Positions 42,657 to 50,900 of a DNA stretch of 64,000 nt are shown here, piece after piece. Each line of letters starts with the position of its first letter. Position 1 is the stretch's first letter. The position numbers and the translations under genes are program-made. Source of the stretch: Embleya sp040629175 (GTDB lineage Bacteria; Actinomycetota; Actinomycetes; Streptomycetales; Streptomycetaceae); NCBI RefSeq assembly GCF_040629175.1, contig NZ_JBEXUX010000020.1:81855-145854 (forward strand), given 5' to 3'. The notes beneath the pieces are model-generated. The model did no database searches. It saw nothing but the letters and a program-made list of their open reading frames with translations, and was not told the DNA's origin.

Positions 42657-44246
42657 GTGCCCGAAAGCGGTGTCCCGCTCCGCGAACTCCTGGCCGCGCT
42701 GGGTGGCCCGGTCGGCGACGGCCCGGTCCGGGTCGCGGCCGCCGCCGGCGGCCTGGAGGGCCTGGTTCGGCACGTGTCGATCCTGGACCCCGAGGAGGAG
42801 CCGCACGCGATGCCGGGCGACCTGCTCCTGGCGGTGGGGCTGCGCGGCCGGGCGGCGGCGGGCACGGTCCGCGCGGCGGGCGCGGCCGGCGCGGTGGCGG
42901 TCGCGGTCAAGGGCGAACACGCCGCGCTGCGCGAGGTGGCCGACGCGGCGGGCGTGGTGCTGCTCTCGGTGCGCCCGGAGGCGCGCTGGGAGCGGGTCGC
43001 CGCCCTCGCGCACGCCGCCTTGGACGAGCAGCCGGACGCCGAACCCCCGGACGGCGGCGACCTGTTCTCGCTCGCCCAGACCACCGCGATGCTCACCGGC
43101 GGCGGGGTGAGCATCGAGGACAGCGCCAACCGGGTGCTCGCCTACTCGCGCTCGACCGGGCCGGACGAGGCGGACGAACTGCGCCGGTTGTCCATCCTGG
43201 GTTGGCAGGGGCCGGAGGAGTACATGGCCCGGCTGCGCGACTGGGGTGTCTTCCATCGGCTGCGCACCACGACCGAGGTGGTCGCCGTCGAGGAGCGCCC
43301 CGACCTGGGCATCCGCCGCCGACTCGCGGTCGGCGTGCACGCGGGCGGGCGCTGGCTGGGCACGATCTGGGTCCAGGAGGGCCGCCGGCCGCTCGCCGAG
43401 CGGGCCGAGGAGGTGCTGCTCGGGGCGGCCCGGGTGGCCGCGCTGCACCTGGTCCGCCGGCGTACCCGGCTGCCCGCCGAGGCCGGGGTGACCCGGGAGG
43501 GCGTCGCGGGCCTGCTCACCGGCGTGGTCGCGGCCCGGACCGCCGCCGCGCAGTTGGGCCTGGATCCGGTGCGACCGGTGCTGGTCATCGGCTTCGCGGT
43601 GCGGGCGGGCGCGCCGGACGAGTCGTCACAGGAGCTGGCCCGGACCGAGTTGGCCAACCTGGTCTCCGTGTACGCGGCGGCCCGGCACAGCCACGCGCAC
43701 GTCGCGCCGCTGGGCTCGCGCCTGTACGTACTGCTGTCCGCGCCGCCGCCCGAGTCGGTCGTGCTCGGTTGGGCGCAGGAGATCGCCGAGGCCGCGCACG
43801 GCCACCTCGACCTGGCGGTGCGCGGCGCGGTCGGCGACCCGGCACCGAGCCTGGCCCGCACGCCGGCGGCCCGGGAATCGGTCGACCGGGTCCTGGACGC
43901 GATGGCGGCCGGCGACGTGTCGGCCGAGGTGGCGGCGCTGTCCCAGGTGCGGCCGGCGGTGCTGTACGGCGAGGTCCAGGCGCTGCTGAGGGAGCAACGG
44001 CAGATCCGCGACCCCCGACTGATCGCGCTGCGGGCGCACGACGCCGAGCACGACACCGAATACGCGGACTCGGTGCTGGCCTGGCTGGAAGCGCTGGGCG
44101 ACGTGCGCGCCGCGGCGGCGGGGCTGCACATCCACCCCAACACGCTGCGCTACCGGATCCGCCGGGCCGGCGAACTCACCGGCCTGGACCTGACCGACGC
44201 CAAGACCCGCCTGCTCGCCGCGCTGCTGTTGCGATTGTCGGAGTGA
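42657..44246 (+). CDS. PucR-family regulator of proline catabolism
   Basis: 529 residues. The N-terminal PucR sensor spans about 1-150 (LRELLAALGGPVGDGPVRVA, MPGDLLLAVGLRGRA), a GGDEF-like CdaR domain spans about 280-440, and the C-terminal HTH_30 ends with VRAAAAGLHIHPNTLRYRIR. It is divergent from pruA and most likely its proline-responsive activator (PutR type); the actual inducer is inferred from position. GTG 42657 follows AAGGGGCGG. The gene ends 42 bases before a convergent SDR gene. Confidence 0.88.
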   Translation: MPESGVPLRELLAALGGPVGDGPVRVAAAAGGLEGLVRHVSILDPEEEPHAMPGDLLLAVGLRGRAAAGTVRAAGAAGAVAVAVKGEHAALREVADAAGVVLLSVRPEARWERVAALAHAALDEQPDAEPPDGGDLFSLAQTTAMLTGGGVSIEDSANRVLAYSRSTGPDEADELRRLSILGWQGPEEYMARLRDWGVFHRLRTTTEVVAVEERPDLGIRRRLAVGVHAGGRWLGTIWVQEGRRPLAERAEEVLLGAARVAALHLVRRRTRLPAEAGVTREGVAGLLTGVVAARTAAAQLGLDPVRPVLVIGFAVRAGAPDESSQELARTELANLVSVYAAARHSHAHVAPLGSRLYVLLSAPPPESVVLGWAQEIAEAAHGHLDLAVRGAVGDPAPSLARTPAARESVDRVLDAMAAGDVSAEVAALSQVRPAVLYGEVQALLREQRQIRDPRLIALRAHDAEHDTEYADSVLAWLEALGDVRAAAAGLHIHPNTLRYRIRRAGELTGLDLTDAKTRLLAALLLRLSE

Positions 44247-44287
44247 CGACCCGGCGGCGCACGCTCGTCGGCCCCGCGGCGGAACGC

Positions 44288-45079
44288 TCAGACGTTGATG
44301 CCGAGTTCGTCCAACAGATCCAGGCTCACGTACTCGCCGCCGGTCCGGGACGCCGGACCGTCGCACAGTTCGAGGGTGGCGGAGACCATCTGGTCCATGG
44401 TCTCGATCTGATCGGGCCGCAACTGGCCGCCGACCAACTCCTCCGCGCCCTCGCTGAGCACCGCGGCTCGCGGTTCGATGGTGTTCACCCGGATCCCGGT
44501 CCCGTACAGCTCCGCGGCCAGCGCGTTGGTGATCCTGTTCAGCGCCGCCTTGGACGCCCCGTACACCGCGGTCTTGGTACCCAGCACGCCCAACTCGAAC
44601 GGCGGCCCCGCCCACGGCCGCGCGGTGCCGCTGGTCACGTTCACGATCCAGCCCTCGCCGCGGCCGGCCATCGCGGGCACCACCGCCTGACACAACTCCA
44701 TCGGGGCCAGCACGTTCACCTCGAAGTGCAGCCGGGCGCGTCGTTGCGGATACACCCGCAACGACGCGTAGGAGGCCATCGCCGCGTTGTTGACCAGGAT
44801 GTCGATCGGCCCGCCGAGTGCCTCCACGGCGGTGGGTACGATCCGGGCCCGCTGCGCCTCGTCGGACAGATCGGCCACCACGACCGCACTGCGCCGACCG
44901 TGCCGGGCGATCAGCGTCTCGGTGCGCTCCAACGACCCGGCCAGGTTCCCCTGCCGCAGGGTCCGCGCGGTCACCGCCACATCGGCCCCTTCAGCCGCGA
45001 GCCGCACCGCCAGCGCCGCCCCGATCCCCCGACTGGCCCCGGTGATCAATGCCCTACGTCCCTCGAACCGCTTGGCCAC
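44288..45079 (-). CDS. Short-chain dehydrogenase/reductase
   Basis: 263-residue classical SDR using NADP-type cofactor binding: TGASRGIG (about 14-21) with a following VAVTARTL basic/polar selector, NNAAMASYASL, catalytic Ser in VTSGTARPW and YGASKAALN (Tyr and Lys). The C-terminus GGEYVSLDLLDELGINV is unusual. It lies alone between the PucR-type regulator and the GH5 gene. Substrate unknown. Confidence 0.9.
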   Translation of the reverse strand: MAKRFEGRRALITGASRGIGAALAVRLAAEGADVAVTARTLRQGNLAGSLERTETLIARHGRRSAVVVADLSDEAQRARIVPTAVEALGGPIDILVNNAAMASYASLRVYPQRRARLHFEVNVLAPMELCQAVVPAMAGRGEGWIVNVTSGTARPWAGPPFELGVLGTKTAVYGASKAALNRITNALAAELYGTGIRVNTIEPRAAVLSEGAEELVGGQLRPDQIETMDQMVSATLELCDGPASRTGGEYVSLDLLDELGINV

Positions 45080-45219
45080 GGCGTCTCTCCCCTGTTTCCG
45101 GACAACTGCCTGCCGACACCATCCTCACAACAGTGGACTAAGTCAACCATCAGGGCCCGAAATCCCACCCCGTGAAACCCGCGAGCCGGGCGGCCGGTGC
45201 CGTCGCCGACGCGTACGGG

Positions 45220-45246
45220 GAGGCGGGGACCCGGGGTCCCCGCCTC
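45220..45246 (-). terminator. Hairpin terminator of the GH5 gene
   Basis: A perfect 12-bp stem GAGGCGGGGACC (45220-45231) with its complement at 45235-45246 and a 3-base loop, 7 bases beyond the stop of the minus-strand glycosidase gene. Confidence 0.75.
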
Positions 45247-45253
45247 GCCCGGC

Positions 45254-47161
45254 TCAGGCCAGGCTGCGGCAGTACAGCGCGTCCGGGTACTTGAACGGCT
45301 TGCCGAAGCGGCCGGTGTAGGCGACGCCCGCCACGTACTCGTTCGTCGCGCACTGACCCTTGTAGTTGCCCGAGGCGAACTCGCCGCCGGGATTGCCCGC
45401 AGGTCGCGCGTCGCCCCGGTCGAACCACACCGTGCGGCTCGACGACGCACCGACCGGCGCCGGCGCGCACAACGCGCTTGCGAAGGTGGTGCCGCGCAGG
45501 CTGTACCCGACCATCATCTGCCCGGTCGGGCACTGGACCTTCGAGTAGCCGCCGGCCCAGTCGTACGACACGTAACGCTCGTCCCACACGACCGTGGCCG
45601 GCGCGCTCGGTACCACCGCGCCCGCGTCGGTGCACAGGCCGCGGCCGTCATGGTGGGACAGGCCGATCAGCCTTTGGCCGTCGGGGCACGTGCCCTTGCG
45701 GGCGCCGGTGTCCCAGTCCGGACGGGACCGCATCTCGAGCGACGCGTCGAAGTCGCCGTGGTCCAGGTTGAGCATCGACCAGTCGGCGACCGGTGCGATC
45801 CGTCCGGTACGGGCGGGCGCGGTGATCAGACGATTCCAGATCGGGGTGCGCCAGTCGCCCGGGTCCAGGATGCCGGCGCGGTTGCCGGCGGCATCCCAGG
45901 ACACCAGGGACCAACTGTTCGGGACCCCGTCCCGCTGCCAACCCACCAGCGGCCACACCGCGAAGTCGGTGTCCCGGCTGATCAGATGGTCCACGAAGTT
46001 GCCGAACCACGCGCGGGACTGCGGGTTCGTCTCGGTGAATCCGTCGCCGAACTCGCTGATCCACAGCGGTGCCGTGAAGTGTTGCCCCTCGGTCGTGACG
46101 AAGAACGCCTGTCGATCCAGCGTGGCCCGAAGCTCGGTGAGGGAGAGCTCCTGGTAGCGCCAGTCGTGCGTCTCGCCGGTACCGGTCGCGCCGGTGTGGT
46201 TGGGCCCGGTGTAGCCGTAGAAGTGCGCCGAGTAGACCAGCTTGTGCGCGTTCACGAGCGTGTGCGAGAGCGTGTTCGCGGGCTCCAACGTGGGGCGCCC
46301 GTGCGGGAGTCCGTCCAGCGGGATGCCCTGCCAGTTGATCCCCTCGACCACGATCAGCAGATCCGGATTGGCCTCGGTCAGGATCCGGTCGCCCACGTGC
46401 TGGGACGCGGCCTGCCAGTCCTTGTCGTTGCCCCAGCCCCAGTTGGGGTCGTCCCACGTGTTGCGGCGGACCTCGTTGTACAGGTCGGCGCCGACGACGC
46501 GCTTGTTGTCCCTGTACCTGCGGGCCATGAACAGCCAGTCGTTCTCCCACGTCTCGGTGGACTGCGACGTGTTCCAGCGCTCGTTGCCGTCGAGGCCGCA
46601 GCACCAACGGGACGTCGTGGTGTGGTTGTTCATGACGACCGCGAAGCCGGCGTCGGTGAGCGCGGTGACCACGGCGTCGTAGACCTGAATCGGGGTCCTG
46701 CCGCGCAGTTGCGGGTTGGCGGCGACGGAGGCGTCCGTGACCGGCGTGCTCTTGTGGATCATCTCGTTGGAGAACTGGAGCCGGATGCTGTTCAGTCCGA
46801 GCTGCCGGAAGTTGTCGACGACGGTCGGGATCGCGACGCGATCCAGCCCCATCGGCATCTCGTGGGAGATCTCCTTGTCGTGATAGTCGGCCGGGTCCTC
46901 GATGTCCCCGGAGCCGCCCCAGGTACCCGAGGCGCCGTGCCAACTACCGGATTTGAGCTTGAAGCGGTTTCCGTCGGCGTCGACGATCCACCGCCCCCGA
47001 GTGCTGAGCGGTGGGGTCCACGACTCGGCGAGGGCGGTGGTGACGGTGCCGGGCGCGCTCGGCGGCGGCCCTGCTTTCGCGGTGGTCGGGACGAGTAGGG
47101 CAGCGGCCAATGTGGTCAGGGCGGTGCCTATGACGACGGGTCCGACACGGTTTCTGGTCAA
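45254..47161 (-). CDS. Secreted GH5-family glycoside hydrolase with C-terminal Cys-pair repeats
   Basis: 635-residue exported enzyme. A Sec signal peptide (about 1-30, ending TTAKA) is followed by a (beta/alpha)8 GH5 catalytic domain at about 60-460. The acid/base Glu is in GADLYNEVRRN (where NEP is usual, Val follows Glu) and the nucleophile Glu in PLWISEFGDG. Supporting motifs include NSIRLQFSNEM and YSAHFYGYTGPNH. The last about 130 residues hold three Cys-pair repeats (CPDGQRLIGLSHHDGRGLC, CPTGQMMVGYSLRGTTFASALC, CATNEYVAGVAY...LYC), perhaps a sugar- or wall-binding module. TTG 47161 is used, with a GGGACAGGGAA site; no better start exists. Likely cleaves a beta-glucan; substrate unproven. 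Confidence 0.85.
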   Translation of the reverse strand: MTRNRVGPVVIGTALTTLAAALLVPTTAKAGPPPSAPGTVTTALAESWTPPLSTRGRWIVDADGNRFKLKSGSWHGASGTWGGSGDIEDPADYHDKEISHEMPMGLDRVAIPTVVDNFRQLGLNSIRLQFSNEMIHKSTPVTDASVAANPQLRGRTPIQVYDAVVTALTDAGFAVVMNNHTTTSRWCCGLDGNERWNTSQSTETWENDWLFMARRYRDNKRVVGADLYNEVRRNTWDDPNWGWGNDKDWQAASQHVGDRILTEANPDLLIVVEGINWQGIPLDGLPHGRPTLEPANTLSHTLVNAHKLVYSAHFYGYTGPNHTGATGTGETHDWRYQELSLTELRATLDRQAFFVTTEGQHFTAPLWISEFGDGFTETNPQSRAWFGNFVDHLISRDTDFAVWPLVGWQRDGVPNSWSLVSWDAAGNRAGILDPGDWRTPIWNRLITAPARTGRIAPVADWSMLNLDHGDFDASLEMRSRPDWDTGARKGTCPDGQRLIGLSHHDGRGLCTDAGAVVPSAPATVVWDERYVSYDWAGGYSKVQCPTGQMMVGYSLRGTTFASALCAPAPVGASSSRTVWFDRGDARPAGNPGGEFASGNYKGQCATNEYVAGVAYTGRFGKPFKYPDALYCRSLA

Positions 47162-47533
47162 GGGTTCCCTGTCCCTAATGTGAGGTGGCTCTCGCGGGCT
47201 GTCGCAGTATCGGTGCGGGAATCGTTCCGCACCAGTACGCGCGGTTACTACTCCGTATTGCCGACCGTAGAAGGCAGTTCGACGCGACCCGCGACGCGGT
47301 GACACGGGAACCGTTCGCCCGGCGCCGACGACAAAGACCGCCTGGAGGCCGTCGGTCGGCCCGAAGTCCTCGTCGCCGCGGGGCACCCCGAACCCTGGGC
47401 ACACTCCGCCCGTGGACGGACGACTCGCGGGACTTCGTCGCCGGGACGAGACCGGCGCACGAGGCCGGGTGCGCGGCGATGGGGAACGGCGTGTCGAGGA
47501 CGGGTGCGTGACGGTGACGATCGTCGGGATCGG
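47162..47533. other. Gene-free 372 bases upstream of the GH5 gene
   Basis: No convincing coding frame on either strand. An inverted repeat GGTGCGG (47212-47218) and CCGCACC (47227-47233), spaced by 8 bases and about 50 bases upstream of the GH5 start, is a possible operator. A CebR-type TGGGAGCGCTCCCA box was looked for and not found. Confidence 0.5.
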
Positions 47534-47956
47534 TCAGCGCGGGATGTCGATCGGGGGCAGGACGTCGGCGGTGGGGGTGAAGCGGGTCGGGGTGGCGAAG
47601 GTGCCGGTGGTGGGCGGGGGTTCGTGGTGATCGGCGGTGGAGTCGGTGCGGCGCAGGACGACCAGGCCGGCGATCGGTGGGGCCGGCGGGTCGGGGGCCA
47701 GGAAGGGCTCGTCGGTGACGCCGGCGAAGGCTTCGCGGGCCGTGGTCGCCGGGTCGGGGGCGGCGTACTCCAGGATGTCGGCGCCCAACCGGCGGCCGGT
47801 GTTGCGCAGGTGCAGGTAGGCCGTCGTGCAGTCCTCGCGCTCGGTGGTGCCGCCGGCCTCGGCCAGTGCCCGCTCGTAGGCGGCGTGCACCTCGGGCGGG
47901 GTGGCCGCCGGGGTGATGCCGAGGACGTCGTAGGGCGAACGCTCCGCTGCGGGCAT
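47534..47956 (-). CDS. J-domain-like protein without the HPD motif
   Basis: 140 residues. The first 65 resemble a DnaJ-type J domain (SPYDVLGITPAATPPEVHAAYE and RALAEAGG), then YLHLRNTGRRLGADILEYAAP where helix III would be. The HPD tripeptide needed to stimulate Hsp70 ATPase is absent, so it would not be a standard co-chaperone. The C-terminal half is Pro/Thr-rich and disordered (PPPTTGTFATPTRFTPTADVL). It begins 38 bases after the giant TPR gene and probably shares its transcript; a scaffold or adaptor role is inferred. Confidence 0.65.
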   Translation of the reverse strand: MPAAERSPYDVLGITPAATPPEVHAAYERALAEAGGTTEREDCTTAYLHLRNTGRRLGADILEYAAPDPATTAREAFAGVTDEPFLAPDPPAPPIAGLVVLRRTDSTADHHEPPPTTGTFATPTRFTPTADVLPPIDIPR

Positions 47957-47994
47957 GTTCGGTGCTCCGAGGTGTGCTTGGTGGGGACGATCGT

Positions 47995-50900
47995 TCAGTA
48001 GTAGCCGTGGATCCGGGCTCGGATCTCGTCCAGGATCTCCCGGGTGCCGTCCGTCGGGTGGTACTCGTTCGCGCGCTCCAGGTGCACGAGCGCCGTGTGG
48101 TTGTGACCCATGTTCGCCTGCCGGACCCCCTCGTTGTGCAGCGCCAGGGCCAGCAGCACGCTGTTCTCCGGGGTCAACGGGATCGCCTCCAGGGTCCGGA
48201 TCGCGTCCTGGTAGCGCTCCTCGCGCAGGTACACCGCCACCAGCGCGTCCCGCAGCCTGGGCTCCTCGTACTCGCCGAGCGCCCGGGTGAGCACCTCGAT
48301 CGCCTCGTACGCGCCGCCCTTGGCGAGCAGATCGTAGGCCCGGTCCACCACCACCACGATCCACGCCTCGCGCAGCGACTCGATCTCCAGGCCGCCGGCG
48401 ATCTCGTGGCGCAGCAACTCCTCCGCGACCTCGTAGTGCCGCGCGTAGTAGTGGTTGAACGCCAACGCCCGGCGGGTGGGCGGGTCGTCGCCGTAGTGCC
48501 GGGCCTCCTCCAGCAGATCGATGGCCCGGTCGAAGTCGTCGTCCCGCTCGCGCGTTTGGGCCGCGTCCACCAACAGCGCGGCCACCCGGCGGCGCGCCTC
48601 GGCCGCGATCGAGGAGCCGACGATCGAGGCGCCCGGGATCGCCGGCCCCGAGGCCGCCACCGATTCCGGCGCTCCCGAGTCGGACGAGCCTTCGGCCGAA
48701 CGCTCCGGCCCGCCGCCCGCGTCCGCGAGTTCGAGCGCCTCGCGCATCGCCGCCACCGCCTGCTCGCGCGCGCCGCCGCGCAACGCCAGGCGCTCGGCGC
48801 TCAGGAACAGCGCGTTGGTCAGCCCGATCCGACCCGCCTCGCCGGGATCGAGCGCGTACGCCTCGCGCATCGCCACCACCGCCTCCGCGACGGCCGCGTC
48901 GGTGTTCCTCGCCAACAACTCCATCACCAGCCCACGCAGCGCGCCGGCCGCCAACGCCCGAACCGACTCGTCCTGCGGAGTCAGCTCCAGCGCCCGGCGG
49001 ACCAGCGCGATCGCGTCGCGGTACAGCTTGCCTTCATGCGCCTGCCGGGCGAGTTGCGCGTACGCCCCGGCCAACGCCTCGCGCAGACCCGGCCCGTCCG
49101 GAGCCAGCGCCCACGCGCGTTCCAACAGCCGCGCCGCCTCGGTGTGTTCGTGCGGGTCGGCGGCCAAAGCGGCCTGCGCGGCCCGGACTCCCACCTCGGC
49201 CGCCAGCCGCGTCGCATCGGCGGGGATCGGCGCGGCCTGCTCCAGACACGCCAGCGCCGGCGCCCACTCCGCGCGCTCGGCCAGATCCCGGGCCCGGGCC
49301 AGATGAGCCCGAGCCAGCAGCGCGGCCACCCCGGGTGTCGCGGCCGGCCCGGCCAACCCGGCCAGCGCGGTCAGCCCCGTGATCGCCTCGTCGAACCGGC
49401 CCGCGTCGATCAGGTGGTGGTACACACCCAACGGGCCGAGCAGCTCGGCGGTGTGCGGATCCACCGCCGCCGATACGGCGGCGGCCAGTTCGCGGCCCGC
49501 CGGCGAGCCGTGCTCGGGATCGGCGACCCGGGCCAGGAACAGCGGACCGCAGGCGATCGAGGCCGGCGCCGGCTCGGTCCGCGCGACGCGTTCGGTCGCG
49601 GCCACCTCCAACGCCCAGCGCTGGGCCAGTTCGCGATACAACGCGGCCACCGGACCCTCGCTCCGCTCGGCGCGCTCGCGCAACTCGCGATGCACCCGCT
49701 CGATCTGCCCGGTGCGCGCGGTGTCGATCCGCTCGTCGGATATCTCCCGGCCGGTGCGCGCCTCCAGGTCTATCCAGAACCTCGGGCTGTACAACACCGC
49801 GGCCCAAGTACCGCACACCAGTTGCCACATCGCGGCGGTCTGCCCCGCGTCGCCGGCCGATCCGGCGCGCAGCGCGGACAGCGCCAGACACTGGAGGTTG
49901 CGCACATCGGTGGGCACCGCGCGTTCCAGGTCGAGCCGGATCGCGATCGAGGCATCGTGCCGATCCGCGCGGGCGTGCGCGAGCGCCTGCCACGAGCGCA
50001 GCAGCGGTCGGGCCCGACGCACCTGTGGCAACTCCGGTACCAGCCGCGCGGCCCGCTCCACGTCCGCCGCCGCGGCGACCAGGTCGGCACTGTGCACGGC
50101 GGCCCGATGCACGTACACCCGCGCCGCGATCAGCCTGCCCTCGTCGCTCGCCCCGGGCCCCGCCAACAACTGCTCCAGGCCCGCCGCGGCCGCGTCGTGA
50201 TCACCGCGCTGGGCACGCAACAGGGCCAACAGGTGGTGTGCCGAGGTGCGGTCGCCGCCGCGGGCCCAGCGGATCAGCTCGACCTCCGCCGCCTCGCTCG
50301 TCCCGGCCCGATGCGCACACGCGGTCAACGCGGCCAACATCGCGTCCACACAACCACCACAACGCGCCGGCAACGCGTCACCGGCGGCGCCGGTCCCACC
50401 GGGGCCGGCCGGCACCCCGTGGTCCGCGCAATAGGCCCGTCCGCATTGACCACAGGCCGCCCGCGCCGACGTCGCACAGCCCGCCGTCTCGCAGATCGCC
50501 GCCTGGGGATCCGGCTCCGGCGGCCCGGGGACCACCAGCGCCTGCCGGTACGCCTCGGCCGCGTCGCCCCACCGGCGCCCCCGCGCGGCATGCATTCCGC
50601 GCACCGCCCACGCGGCCGGTTCGGCCTCCGCCAGCGCCCCCAGCGGCACCGTGCCCGCGCCGAGCGCGAGCCGGGCCAGCGGTGCCAGATGGCCCACCCG
50701 CGGATCGGCCACCGGATCGAGCGCGGCCGACAACCGCACGGCGACCGCCGGTTCGCCCGCGTACAACGCCGCGATCGCCAGATGCACCCGGATCCGCCGA
50801 TCGCCCGGCACCAGCGCGACCGCCGCGCCGAGTCGATCCCGCGCGCTCTGCAGCGGCGCGCCGCGATCGCGGCCGAACCGCAACAGCTCGGCGCCCTCGC

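Noticed and set aside
47162..47533. CebR-type box upstream of the GH5 gene
   Set aside because: Searched by eye for TGGGAGCGCTCCCA and close variants; not present.
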